From Plastoroseomonas hellenica (GTDB lineage: Bacteria; Pseudomonadota; Alphaproteobacteria; Acetobacterales; Acetobacteraceae): 64,000 bases of DNA. The stretch lies in contig NZ_JAAGBB010000016.1 of assembly GCF_018129085.1 (NCBI RefSeq), positions 1-64,000 on the forward strand, in the 5' to 3' direction. The position numbers were made by a program, and so were the translations under genes. Below the pieces are notes generated by a model. That model did no database searches and was not told the DNA's origin. It worked only from the letters and a program-made list of their open reading frames with translations. Of this stretch, positions 39,800-48,879 are shown piece after piece (the stretch's first letter is position 1; each line of letters starts with the position of its first letter).

Positions 39800-41554
39800 T
39801 TAATCAATGCGAAGGCGGCGCTCGGCGAAGCCGTAGAGCGGGCGCCAGAGGATGCGGTTGAAGGCGATGACGAAGATCGACATCACGGCGATGCCGAGGG
39901 CGACGCGCGGGAAATCCCCCGCTTTCGTCGCCCGCGCGATGAAGGCGCCGAGGCCGGCCGCTTCCACATGCCGGTCGCCCCAGGACACCGCCTCCGCGAC
40001 AATGCTGGCGTTCCAGGAGCCGCCGGAGGCGGTCAGCGCGCCGGTCACGTAGTAGGGGAAGATCCCCGGCAACCCGAGCTGGCGCCACCATTGCCAGCCA
40101 CGGATGCCATAGATGCTGGCCGCTTCCCGCATGTCGGTGGGGATGGCGCCGGCGCCGGCGATGACGTTGAAGAGGATGTACCACTGGGTGCCGAGCACCA
40201 TCAGCGGCGACAGCCAGATATCCGGATCCAGGCGCCAGACGACGATCGCCGTCACCGCGAAGGGGAACAGCACATTGGCCGGGAAGGCCGCCAGGAACTG
40301 GGCGAGCGGTTGCACCCGCCCGGCCCAGGCAGGCCGCAGCCCGATCCACATCCCGATCGGCACCCAGATGAGGCTGGCGACCGCGATCAGGACGACCACC
40401 CGCGCCAGGGTCGCCAGCCCGAACCCGAAGGCGGCGAGCACATCGCTCCAGTGCAGACTGGTGGCGATGAAGCCGGCGACCAGCCACACCGCCCATGCGA
40501 CGGCGAGGATGACCACCCCAAGCCATAACCGGTCGAGCAGGCGCCCGGTGGCGGCGCTGATCCGGAGCCTCGGGAGGGGCGGCAGATGCGGCCGGGGGAT
40601 CGCCGCCAGCCACCGCAGCGGCCAGCCGAAGGGCGCCAGCAGCCGGCGCACCAGCCGCGTCCGCCGCACCAAATCATAGAGCCAGGAGCGGGGACGCTGC
40701 TGCGACGCGGTCTGCTCGAAGCGGAACTTGTCCGCCCAGGCGACGACCGGACGGAAGACGAGCTGGTCGTAGAGCGCGATGACGACGGCCATGGCAGCGA
40801 CAGCCCAACCGACGGCCGCCACGTCCCGCTGCGCGATGGCAAGCGCCAGCCAGGAGCCGATGCCCGGCAGGGCGACCGTGGTGTCGCCGACCGTGATCGC
40901 CTCCGACGCGACCACGAAGAACCAGCCGCCGGACATCGACATCATGATGTTCCAAACGAGGCCCGGCGTCGCGAAGGGCACTTCCAGCCGCACGAAGCGG
41001 AGCCAGGGCGAAAAGCCGAATTGCCGACTGACCTCCGTCAGGTCCTTCGGCAGGGTCCGCAGCGACTGGTAGAAGCTGAAGGCCATGTTCCAGGCCTGGC
41101 TGGTGAAGATCGCGAAGATCGCGGCGCATTCGGCACCGAGCTGCCGCCCCGGAAACAGCCCCATGAAGAAGGTCACGGTGAAAGTCAGGAACCCCAGCAC
41201 CGGCACCGATTGCAGGATGTCGAGCGCGGGGATGATGACCATCTCGGCCTTGCGGCTGCGGGCCGCCAGCATTGCCACGGTGAAAGTGAACACCAGCGAC
41301 GCCGCAAGGGCGGCGAACATCCGGAGCGTCGTGCGCAGCGCGTATTCGGGCAGGTTGGCGGGATCGAGCACGACCGGCGCCACGTCGAGCTGCGCGAGCG
41401 GCTGGCTCATCTGCCCGGCGCCATGGACGACCAGCACGGCCGCCGCGGCGAGCAGCAGGAACGCGAATACATCCGCCCAGGAGAGCGCGCCGCCGCTGCG
41501 CAGGAAGCGCAGGCGTGGACGGGCGCCCCTGGTGTCCTCGAAGAGGAAGACCAT
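39800..41554 (-). CDS. ABC transporter permease, two fused BPD-type domains
   Basis: 584 residues with two binding-protein-dependent permease domains (about 60-270 and 350-575), each with five to six membrane helices. The EAA-like loops are ASEAITVGDTTVALPGIGSW in the first and EAVSWGDRHVEAAGLGAF in the second. Fused permeases of this kind pair with the ATPase carrying a C-terminal domain encoded next. Both domains in one chain probably replace the usual dimer. Start ATG 41554 has GAGGTG upstream. The substrate is undetermined; nitrate, sulfonate, taurine or another small anion is the family range. Confidence 0.92.
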   Translation of the reverse strand: MVFLFEDTRGARPRLRFLRSGGALSWADVFAFLLLAAAAVLVVHGAGQMSQPLAQLDVAPVVLDPANLPEYALRTTLRMFAALAASLVFTFTVAMLAARSRKAEMVIIPALDILQSVPVLGFLTFTVTFFMGLFPGRQLGAECAAIFAIFTSQAWNMAFSFYQSLRTLPKDLTEVSRQFGFSPWLRFVRLEVPFATPGLVWNIMMSMSGGWFFVVASEAITVGDTTVALPGIGSWLALAIAQRDVAAVGWAVAAMAVVIALYDQLVFRPVVAWADKFRFEQTASQQRPRSWLYDLVRRTRLVRRLLAPFGWPLRWLAAIPRPHLPPLPRLRISAATGRLLDRLWLGVVILAVAWAVWLVAGFIATSLHWSDVLAAFGFGLATLARVVVLIAVASLIWVPIGMWIGLRPAWAGRVQPLAQFLAAFPANVLFPFAVTAIVVWRLDPDIWLSPLMVLGTQWYILFNVIAGAGAIPTDMREAASIYGIRGWQWWRQLGLPGIFPYYVTGALTASGGSWNASIVAEAVSWGDRHVEAAGLGAFIARATKAGDFPRVALGIAVMSIFVIAFNRILWRPLYGFAERRLRID

Positions 41555-41837
41555 GGCTCACCTCGTGTTCAGCCGCTTCGGCCGCCACGGGTGAGCCTGG
41601 AGATCAGGCCCGGCCGGGCGCCCTCGGCGGCAGATATTGTCGACTACTGTCGCTTGGCATGGGGTCGGGGTTGTCCTTGGGTTGCCTCGGCGGCCTGGCG
41701 GCGCGTCGGGGCGGCGCGGAATTGATCCTCCGGACGCGGGATGTCAAGAGCGCCTCCGGCGCACCGCGCATTCGGCATGGACGCGCGTCCATGATGGCCC
41801 ATACTCACCGCAATCATCCCCACGCGAGGATCCGCCG

Positions 41838-42734
41838 ATCGCATCCCGCCTGCCGCCGCTCCGTGGTCTTCGCGCCTTCGAGGCGGCGGGCCGCCGCCTG
41901 AGCTTCACCGCCGCCGCCGAGGAGCTCGGCGTCACGCCGGGCGCCATCTCCCACCAGATCCGGCAATTGGAGGAATTCCTCGGCACCCGCCTCTTTGACC
42001 GGCAGCACCGGGAAGTGGTGCTGACGCCGCAGGGCCTCGCCTATCTGCGCTCGGTCGGCGAGGCGTTCCGCCGGATCGAGGACGACACCCGCATCCTCTT
42101 CGCGGCCAGCGACCCCACGACGCTACGTGTCTACGCGTCCACCAATTTCGCCATGCGCTGGCTGGTGCCGCGCCTGCCGCGCTTCGCGGCATCCCATCCC
42201 TCGATCGCCGTCGACATCGCCAACCCGATCGGGCCGCCACCTGCCCTGCATCCGCGACGCTTCGACCTGGCCATCACCCATGGTCCGGCGCCGCTCGCCA
42301 AGGAGGCGCCGGCGCGGCTCTTCGATGGAAGGCTGGTACCGGTGTGCAGCCCGGGCTTCCTCGCCGGGCACCCGCCCCTCACCCACCCGCGCCAGCTCGA
42401 CCCGGATCGCCTGATCCATTCCCGCCAGCGCAAGGGGGATTGGCGGAGCTGGCTGCGGCTGGCGAAGGTGCCGGAGATCGACGCCAGCCGCGGCATCAAG
42501 TTCGACGACCTGAACCTCGGTTATATCGCGGCGCTGTCCGGCATGGGGGTGATGCTGTTCTTCGCCAATCTGATCAGCGAGGACCTGCGCGCGGGACGGC
42601 TGATCGCACTGTTCGACGTGGCGCTGACGGATGAGCCGGACTGGCTGGTCTATGCGACGCCCGCCCCGGAGCGGCAACGCGCTACTCTGCTGTTCCGGGA
42701 CTGGCTGCTGGCGGAGAGTCAAACGCCCCGCTGA
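41838..42734 (+). CDS. LysR-family regulator (GcvA-like), probable ATC start
   Basis: About 298 residues. The N-terminal winged helix SRLPPLRGLRAFEAAGRRLS followed by GVTPGAISHQIRQLEE is clear, and a periplasmic-binding-like effector domain follows (about 90-298). There is no ATG, GTG or TTG in frame between 41685 and the LysR homology. ATC at 41838 lies 7 nt after a perfect GAGGA (41826-41830) and just before the conserved RLPPLR. The nearest conventional in-frame starts are TTG at 41682 and 41637, which would add over 50 residues of non-family sequence. It is divergent from the ABC permease gene and convergent with the solute-binding protein, either of which it might control. Confidence 0.88.
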   Translation: MASRLPPLRGLRAFEAAGRRLSFTAAAEELGVTPGAISHQIRQLEEFLGTRLFDRQHREVVLTPQGLAYLRSVGEAFRRIEDDTRILFAASDPTTLRVYASTNFAMRWLVPRLPRFAASHPSIAVDIANPIGPPPALHPRRFDLAITHGPAPLAKEAPARLFDGRLVPVCSPGFLAGHPPLTHPRQLDPDRLIHSRQRKGDWRSWLRLAKVPEIDASRGIKFDDLNLGYIAALSGMGVMLFFANLISEDLRAGRLIALFDVALTDEPDWLVYATPAPERQRATLLFRDWLLAESQTPR

Positions 42735-42737
42735 TTG

Positions 42738-42791
42738 GAGCGTGATGACTTGAGGCCGTTGGCCGAGAAGTCTGAATCACGCGATCAAACA
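42738..42791 (+). repeat. Interspersed hairpin repeat, copy B
   Basis: Starts GAGCGTGATGACTTGAGGC and ends TCTGAATCACGCGATC plus AAACA, identical to copy A at 15528-15582 in the flanks. The centre is GGCC-GTT-GGCC where copy A has GGCG-GAAT-CGCC, so pairing is kept while sequence changes. A further inverted pair (GAGCATG at 42802-42808, CATGCTC at 42831-42837) follows and may be part of the same element. It fills the convergent gap between the LysR and solute-binding protein genes. Confidence 0.75.
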
Positions 42792-42836
42792 GAGGGCTGG
42801 AGCATGGTGCGTGCGCCCTTGCGAGCGCGTCATGCT

Positions 42837-44423
42837 CTAGCGCCGCGACATGTTCCAGAAGACCGGGATCGGAAAGGGCACCACGCCCACCAGATCGGCG
42901 CGCCAGGCCGCCGGCGCCGAGAACTGCCCGCCCAGCAGGTAGTTCACATTGTCATGGAAGGCAGCCTGCAACTGGTCGGCGAGCCCGCGCCGCTGCTCCG
43001 GCGTACGCGCCAGGGCCAGGTTACGCAGCAGCTCCGTCTGACGCGGATCGCAATACCAGCCTGGATAATGCGGCGCGCAATTGTAGGCGACGCCGGGATT
43101 GGCGAGCGGGTTCACCAGGTCGATGCCGTTCCAGACAATCGGGACCGCGCCCCAGCCGCCGCGCTCCACCGGCTCCCGGCTCAGGCGCCGCTGCGCGACC
43201 GTCGCGTAGTCGGAGGTGCGCACATCCACAGTGAAGCCGGCGCGGCGGAGCTGGTCCGCGATGACGAGGCTGGTCGCATTCAACAGCGCCGAGCTTTCGG
43301 AATGCAGTAGCACGACGGGTTCGCCATTGTAGCCCGCCTGCCGCAACAGCGCCCGGGCACGCTCCGGCCCTGCGCCGCGGAAGATCTCCGTGCCGGCATC
43401 GCTCTGGCCGGGCGTGTCGCACATGTAGAGGGCTTCGCACCGCTCCATCGAGAGGCCGGGCGGCAGGCCGAGCGCTGCCATCACCTCCGCCTGGTTGATC
43501 GCCAACTGCGCCGCGCGGCGGATCAGCACATTGTTGAAGGGCGGCTGCGCGTGGTTCAGGTTGACGATCGACATGATCTGGCCGGCGCCGCGCGGCTCAC
43601 CGATGACGATGTTGCGGTTGCGCCGCATCGGCGTGATGAAGTCGGACGCGATGATCTCGAGGAAGTCCACCTCCCCGGTCTGCAGCGCCGCGACCCGCGT
43701 CGACTGGTCGGGCATGCTGATGGCCTCGACCCGGTCGAAACGCACGACCTTGCCGCCGGCGAGGCCGGAGGCGGGCTCGGCGCGCGGGCGGTAGCGCGGG
43801 TTGCGCAGGAAGACGGCGCGCTCGCCTGGGCGCCAGCCGGCACGGTCGAAGAGGAAGGGACCGGAACCGACGACCTCCGGCACCGCCGCATTGGCGGGGA
43901 GATTGGCGAGCCGCGCCGGCATCATCACCGGGATGACATTGCCCGGCTTGCCGAGCGCCTCGATCACATAGGCATAGGGCTCGCGCAGCTTCAGCTCGAA
44001 GGTCCGCGCATCGATGACCCGGAGACCCTCGGCCTGACGCATGATCTGCACGCCGAGCGCCTCGCGCTGCGCCCAGCGGCGGATGGAGGCGATGCAGTCC
44101 TCCGCCGTCACCGGCTGGCCATCGCTCCACTCCAGCCCCTCCCGCAGGCGGAAGGTGTAGGTCAGACGGTCCTCGCTGACCTCATAGCGCTCGATCATCT
44201 GCGGCTGGTAGTTGCCGTCCGCGTCGATCGCGAAGAGCATGTCATAGACCAGATAGGCGAAGACGCGCGTCGCGTTGATCGTGGTGACGATGGGATCAAG
44301 CACCTGGATCTCGGTATTCAGCGAGACGCGCAGTACCCGGTCCTGCGCCCGCGCGCCCGCCAGGACGGCGGGCAGCAGCACGGTGGCGAGTGCGAGCGCG
44401 CAGGCCAGGCGGCGCAAGATCAT
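42837..44423 (-). CDS. ABC transporter solute-binding protein, peptide/nickel type (family 5)
   Basis: About 528 residues. The signal peptide MILRRLACALALATVLLPAV ends near ARAQ. Family 5 features are LRVSLNTEIQVLDPIVTTI, the Y-x-F-x-LREGLEWSDGQPVTAED block, and INQAEVMAALG. It captures a solute in the periplasm for an ABC importer whose permease and ATPase genes are not in the window. Three in-frame ATGs exist; 44423 is chosen because GGAGAG lies 5 nt upstream and the signal peptide begins there. The dioxygenase gene upstream (gap 86 nt) may be co-transcribed. Confidence 0.92.
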   Translation of the reverse strand: MILRRLACALALATVLLPAVLAGARAQDRVLRVSLNTEIQVLDPIVTTINATRVFAYLVYDMLFAIDADGNYQPQMIERYEVSEDRLTYTFRLREGLEWSDGQPVTAEDCIASIRRWAQREALGVQIMRQAEGLRVIDARTFELKLREPYAYVIEALGKPGNVIPVMMPARLANLPANAAVPEVVGSGPFLFDRAGWRPGERAVFLRNPRYRPRAEPASGLAGGKVVRFDRVEAISMPDQSTRVAALQTGEVDFLEIIASDFITPMRRNRNIVIGEPRGAGQIMSIVNLNHAQPPFNNVLIRRAAQLAINQAEVMAALGLPPGLSMERCEALYMCDTPGQSDAGTEIFRGAGPERARALLRQAGYNGEPVVLLHSESSALLNATSLVIADQLRRAGFTVDVRTSDYATVAQRRLSREPVERGGWGAVPIVWNGIDLVNPLANPGVAYNCAPHYPGWYCDPRQTELLRNLALARTPEQRRGLADQLQAAFHDNVNYLLGGQFSAPAAWRADLVGVVPFPIPVFWNMSRR

Positions 44424-44509
44424 GAGGCTCTCCATCGATCGTTCCATTGCCGATGGCCGTGTCGTTGGCGCTTGTGCTTGGGCGCGGAAGGCGCCGGGTG
44501 CGGCCGCGC

Positions 44510-45481
44510 CTATTGGGCGGCGGCCGGCAGATCCTTGCGGAGATGAGCGTAGTTCCTGCCACGGAACCACGCCATGTATTCCGCCATGGTCATGGCCGGG
44601 AAGCGCGGCGCCTCACCGGCGACCTCGCAGCCCGGCAGGCAGTCGATCAGCGTCTCTGCGTTCGGATGGAAGAAATAGGGAATCGCGTAGCGCGGCCGGG
44701 CGGAGGTGTTGAAGGCGCGGTGCGGCGTCGACAGGAAACGCCCATTGGTCCAGCGGTTCAGCACGTCGCCGGTGTTGACGATGAAGGTGTCCTCGATCAC
44801 TGGCGCATCCATCCAGCTCCCGTCCTGGCGGCGGATCTGCAGCCCCGGGATCTCGTTCTGCGCCAGCAGGGTGATGAAGGTGGAATCCGTGTGCGGCGCG
44901 ATGCCGAACTCGTTCTCGGCATAGGCCGCAACCGGCGGGTAATGGCTGAGGCGGAGCGAGCTCAGCGGCTCGTCGCATTTCGCGTCGAAGTAGTTCGCCG
45001 GCAGCCCGAGCGCCCGGGCATAGAGCGGCAGCATGCGCCGAGCCAGGAATTCCAGTGCGGTGTAGTAGCGGAGCGTCGTCTCCCGGAAGCCCGGCAGATC
45101 CTCCGGCCAGCGATTGGCGATGCCGGGCATACCCTCGCGCTTGACGAAGAAGGCCTCGTTCTCGTTCGGCTTATTGTCGGCCTTGGGATCGAAGGTGCGC
45201 GTCGTGCTGCCGCGCATCGGCAGATAGCCCTGCATCTGGGCATCGACCTTCACCGCGAGCTTGGCTTCGACAGGCTGGGCGTGGAAGCGTGCCGCCTCCG
45301 CGAAGGTCGCATCGACCAGGGCGCGCGGCACGCCGTGATTGGCGATGTAGAGAAAGCCGATCGTCTCGCAGATGTGGCGGAGCTCGGCCGCCGTCCGCTC
45401 CAGCGCGCCCTCCTCCCAGGCAAGGAAGGGGCCGAGGTCGAGCACGGGGATCTCGCTCGGGGTCACGGGGGTTGCGGCCAT
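44510..45481 (-). CDS. 2-oxoglutarate/Fe(II)-type dioxygenase (isopenicillin N synthase family)
   Basis: 323 residues. The N-terminal DIOX_N domain has IPVLDLGPFLAWEEG and ICETIGFLYIANHGVP. The C-terminal jelly-roll has the iron triad H197-x-D199 (IAPHTDSTF) and H254 (STPHRAF), and Arg 264 (ARPRYAIPYF) at the co-substrate site. Soluble enzyme, substrate unknown. Start ATG 45481 has GGAGG six bases upstream. It lies between a solute-binding protein and an M20 amidohydrolase on one strand, suggesting uptake and breakdown of an amide- or peptide-like compound. Confidence 0.9.
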   Translation of the reverse strand: MAATPVTPSEIPVLDLGPFLAWEEGALERTAAELRHICETIGFLYIANHGVPRALVDATFAEAARFHAQPVEAKLAVKVDAQMQGYLPMRGSTTRTFDPKADNKPNENEAFFVKREGMPGIANRWPEDLPGFRETTLRYYTALEFLARRMLPLYARALGLPANYFDAKCDEPLSSLRLSHYPPVAAYAENEFGIAPHTDSTFITLLAQNEIPGLQIRRQDGSWMDAPVIEDTFIVNTGDVLNRWTNGRFLSTPHRAFNTSARPRYAIPYFFHPNAETLIDCLPGCEVAGEAPRFPAMTMAEYMAWFRGRNYAHLRKDLPAAAQ

Positions 45482-45656
45482 GATCACCTCCACCGCTCCT
45501 GCGCCGGGCCCATCACCCCGCGCTCCGGTACCGGAAGCCTCGGCGCCGAAAGCCCCTGGGGTCAAAGCAGAAGAACTCAGCCTGGGTTGAGGAAAATTCA
45601 CAGATGCCGGCCCGATCGCGCCGTACCAGGTCAGGCGAGGCGCCCCCAGGGATCGG

Positions 45657-46841
45657 TCAGGCCCCAAGCTCCTGCCGCACCACCCCTAGCCACCAGGCCA
45701 CGCCGAAGGGCAGCGCCGCGTCGTTGAAATCGTATTTCGGCGTGTGCAGCGCATGCGAGTCCGCGCCGACGCCGTTGCCGAGGAAGATCATCGCACCGGG
45801 CTTGCGCTGCACCATGAAGGAGAAATCCTCGCCGCCGGTCACCGGCGCGACCGCCTCGTCCACCACCGCACCGACCATGTCCTTCGCCGCAGCGGCCGAC
45901 ACATCCGTCTCGCGTTCCGCATTGATCATCGGGATGGTGCCCCAACGCGTCATGACCTCGGCGGTGGTTCCCGCCGCCGCCGCGCAGAGATGCGCGAGCT
46001 CGGTCATCCGCCGCTCCAGCAAGTCCTGCATCCCGGTGTTGAAGGCGCGCATGGTGCCGCCGAGGACCAGCTCCGACGGCATGACGTTCAGCGCCTCCGG
46101 CGAGCCGGCGGCGATGTGGCCCAGGCTGATGACCGCCGATTCCAGGGCCGGCACGTTGCGGCTGACGATGGTCTGCAGCGCCTGCACATACATCGCCTGC
46201 GACACCATCACATCCGTCGCGAGATGCGCGGAGTTGCCGCCGTGCCCGCCGGTGCCGCGGAAGGTGACCGTAAAGCGCCCCGATGCCGCCATCAGCGGCC
46301 CCTTGCGAATGGCGAACTGGCCGACCGGCACGCCCGGCATGTTGTGCATTCCGTAGACCGCATCGCAGGGGAAGCGGTCGAACAACCCATCCTCCAGCAT
46401 CGCGACCGCGCCGCCGCGCCCTTCCTCGGCCGGCTGGAAAATCAGATGGACGGTGCCGGCGAAATCCCGCCGCTCGGCCAGCAGCCGCGCGGCGCCGAGC
46501 AGCATCGTGGTATGGCCGTCATGGCCGCAGGCATGCATGCGGCCGGTCGTGGTCGAGGCATAGGGCAGGCCGGTCGTCTCGGTCAGCGCCAGGCAATCCA
46601 TGTCGCAGCGCAGCCCGATCGCCCCCTGCCCCGGCCGCGTGCCGCGGACCGTGCCGACGACGCCCGTCCGGCCGACGCCTTCGGTGGTCTCGATGCCCCA
46701 GCTCCGCAGCTTCTCGGCCACCAGTGCGGCGGTCCGCGTCTCCTCGAAACCCAGCTCAGGGTGGGCGTGGATGTCCCGCCGCACCGCCAGCAGATCGGGC
46801 AGGATCGCCTCGATGCGTGCTTTCGTGTCGTCGCTGCCCAT
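45657..46841 (-). CDS. M20-family amidohydrolase (hippurate/acyl-amino-acid hydrolase-like)
   Basis: 394 residues. Peptidase M20D layout with metal ligands in MHACGHDGHTTMLLGAARLL (C105 and H107) and the acidic pair in IFQPAEEGRGGA (about 139-140). The later dimerisation domain has GTGGHGGNSAHLATD, and the last ligand lies in TGGEDFSFM. It hydrolyses N-acyl or amide bonds of small molecules in the cytoplasm. Its closeness to the dioxygenase and peptide-type binding protein suggests a catabolic set. There is a 175-nt gap to the dioxygenase start. Confidence 0.92.
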   Translation of the reverse strand: MGSDDTKARIEAILPDLLAVRRDIHAHPELGFEETRTAALVAEKLRSWGIETTEGVGRTGVVGTVRGTRPGQGAIGLRCDMDCLALTETTGLPYASTTTGRMHACGHDGHTTMLLGAARLLAERRDFAGTVHLIFQPAEEGRGGAVAMLEDGLFDRFPCDAVYGMHNMPGVPVGQFAIRKGPLMAASGRFTVTFRGTGGHGGNSAHLATDVMVSQAMYVQALQTIVSRNVPALESAVISLGHIAAGSPEALNVMPSELVLGGTMRAFNTGMQDLLERRMTELAHLCAAAAGTTAEVMTRWGTIPMINAERETDVSAAAAKDMVGAVVDEAVAPVTGGEDFSFMVQRKPGAMIFLGNGVGADSHALHTPKYDFNDAALPFGVAWWLGVVRQELGA

Positions 46842-46922
46842 GGCCCTGCCTTTCTGCGCCGAGTTTGGATGCCCTTTCCTAATGGCCCCGGGAGGGTTCC
46901 GGGTCCAGGCCGCGTACCCGAA

Positions 46923-48053
46923 TCAATCGAGGCGGGCCGCGCCTTCCGCGCTGATCCAGGCAAGCTCCCCGGCGACGAAGGTCGCGACCGGGGCGCGCCG
47001 TCCGGCATCCACCAGCAGGATGTCGCCGCGCAAGCCATCGGCGATGCGGCCGCGATCGGCCAGGCCGAGCGCCGCCGCCGGATTCCCCGAGACCAGCGCC
47101 CAGGCCTCGCCGATCGAGAGAGCACCGCGGCCGGCCAGCACGAAGGCCGCCTCCAGCATCGCCGGCCAGTAGTAGTCGGAGGCGAGCACCGTCACGATGC
47201 CGCGTTCGGCGAGCGGCGCCGCCGAGGCCCAGCCGATATGGCTGCCGCCGCGCACCACGTTGGGTGCCCCCATCACCACCGGCTCCCGTGCGTCCCGCGC
47301 CGCCTCGGCCACCGCCTCGGTGGTCGGGAACTCGCAGATGTCAGCGCCGAGGGCACGGAAGGTCGCACGCTCCTCGAGCGTCGTGTCGTCATGACTCAGC
47401 ATCGGCACGCCGGCCGCGCGTGCCGCAGCCGCCATCCGCGCCCGGGCCGCCGGCACCTCGCCGCGCCTTGCCGCGACGCGCGCCGCGAGTTCCCGGAAGG
47501 CATCGAGTGCCATGCCGGCGCGGCCCGCATACTTCGAGGCCTCCTTGTCGTTTCCGAGCTTCTTCAGGATCGCCGGCGTGTGGTCGTTGAAGCCGAGCAC
47601 GTGCACGCGGCCGCCGGCGATGTCCTCCAGCGCTTCGTCCAGGGCGTCCAGGTTGTCCGCCTCGAAACGCAGATGCACCCGCAGGTCGGGGCCGGAAACG
47701 CCTTCCGCCAGTGCCGCGCGCAGCCCGCGCCATGCCTCGATGGAGCGCAGCCCCGGCTCCCAGGAGAGGGTCACGCCGAGGCAGGCGGTGGTGACGCCGG
47801 AGGCCAGGATCTGTGCCGCGGAATCGCGCAACGCTAGCTTTGCGTCGAAGCCGATGCCAGGGCGCGGCTGCAATTGCCGCTCATGCGCATCGCCATGGAT
47901 GTCGACCAGGCCCGGCATCACCAGCAGCCCACGTGCATCGATCCGCCGCGCCCCCGGCGCCGCCGCGGCGATCGCCCCTTCGAGCAGGGCGACGTCGCCC
48001 TGCTCCAACACGGTGCCGCGCAGCACCGCGCCCCCCTCGATCAGCCACGCCAT
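46923..48053 (-). CDS. Second PhnM-like amidohydrolase (alpha-D-ribose 1-methylphosphonate 5-triphosphate diphosphatase family)
   Basis: 376 residues. Amidohydrolase fold with metal motif H53-G-D55 in LVDIHGDAHERQLQPRPG, later HDDTTLEE, GAPNVVRGGSH and ASDYYWPAML, all of which match PhnM signatures. The first motif reads HGDAHERQ where the PhnM at 53371 reads HTDNLERQ. It begins immediately after the phnF stop (TGAATG) with GGAGGGTGA as ribosome site, so it is made together with the repressor. It may act on a different phosphonate intermediate or be a partial duplicate. Its specificity is unknown. Confidence 0.85.
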   Translation of the reverse strand: MAWLIEGGAVLRGTVLEQGDVALLEGAIAAAAPGARRIDARGLLVMPGLVDIHGDAHERQLQPRPGIGFDAKLALRDSAAQILASGVTTACLGVTLSWEPGLRSIEAWRGLRAALAEGVSGPDLRVHLRFEADNLDALDEALEDIAGGRVHVLGFNDHTPAILKKLGNDKEASKYAGRAGMALDAFRELAARVAARRGEVPAARARMAAAARAAGVPMLSHDDTTLEERATFRALGADICEFPTTEAVAEAARDAREPVVMGAPNVVRGGSHIGWASAAPLAERGIVTVLASDYYWPAMLEAAFVLAGRGALSIGEAWALVSGNPAAALGLADRGRIADGLRGDILLVDAGRRAPVATFVAGELAWISAEGAARLD

Positions 48054-48821
48054 TCATTCACCCTCCACCAGGATCTGCACGCGGCCCGAGGCATAGCGCG
48101 CCCATGTGAAATCGACCGGCCGCCCATCCGGGTCGCAGTTCAGCGCTTCCGAGACGATCACCGGACGGATGCGCGCCTGCTGCAGCAGCGCCGCCTCCTC
48201 CGCCGTCGGCATGCGGGCGGTGATGCGGGTGCTGCGACGGCGGTAATCCGGCACACCGCAGGCAGCGAGCGCCACGCTGATGGAGGCCTGCTCCGCCAGC
48301 ATCGCCGGCATCGCCTGGAAACGCGGCAGCGGGAAGTGATGCGACCCGATGGTGATCGGCGTGCTGTCGGCCATGCCGAGCCGGTCCACCCGCAGTACCG
48401 GCCGTCCGCGCCGCACCCCCAATGCCGACGCGACCGCCCCTTCCGCCTCGATGGTCAGGATGCGGATGATGCGGCCCTGCGGTTCCTTGTTCTGGCGCCG
48501 GATATTCTCGGAGAAGCGGGTGCGGCTGCCGAGCGGATAGTCCAGAACATCCTCGGCGACGAAGCTGCCGCGCCCCTGCTCGATGCGGATCAACCCACGC
48601 CCTTCGAGGGATTCCATCGCCCGCCGCACGGTGTGGCGGTTGACGCCGAAGCGCGCGGTGAATTCCGCCTCCGTCGGCAATCGCGCGCCAGGGACGCGCA
48701 GGCCCTGGGCGATCTCCTGCTCGATGGCGCCGGCGATCTGGCGCCAGAGCGCCACGCCCTGGCCGCGATCCAGCCCTGCGATCGGGGCGCTGTCATGCTC
48801 TGTCATCGAAACTTCAACCAT
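48054..48821 (-). CDS. phnF: GntR-family phosphonate regulator
   Basis: About 255 residues. The N-terminal winged helix has PTEAEFTARFGVNRHTVRRA and LRIEQ-type wing GLIRIEQGRGSFVAED. The C-terminal UTRA ligand domain has PLGSRTRFSENIRRQNKEPQ and IGSHHFPLPRF. PhnF represses C-P lyase genes when phosphate is ample or until a phosphonate is bound. In-frame ATGs lie at 48821 and 48806. It is divergent from phnG with an 87-nt gap holding a palindrome, its probable operator, so it should also control itself and the phnM-like gene behind it. Confidence 0.92.
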   Translation of the reverse strand: MVEVSMTEHDSAPIAGLDRGQGVALWRQIAGAIEQEIAQGLRVPGARLPTEAEFTARFGVNRHTVRRAMESLEGRGLIRIEQGRGSFVAEDVLDYPLGSRTRFSENIRRQNKEPQGRIIRILTIEAEGAVASALGVRRGRPVLRVDRLGMADSTPITIGSHHFPLPRFQAMPAMLAEQASISVALAACGVPDYRRRSTRITARMPTAEEAALLQQARIRPVIVSEALNCDPDGRPVDFTWARYASGRVQILVEGE

Positions 48822-48850
48822 GGACAGTCCGCTTCGTGGCAACCGAGGAC

Positions 48851-48879
48851 TTGACCGATAGCCTGTCAGGCCTCTAGTC
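48851..48879 (+). promoter_or_regulatory. Candidate phnG promoter
   Basis: TTGACC at 48851-48856 matches the -35 consensus at five of six positions. The -10 position 17 nt further on falls on 48874-48879, which is a poor hexamer (CTAGTC) but is the left half of the palindrome. A repressor bound there would block the promoter. Placement is a weak inference. Confidence 0.35.
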
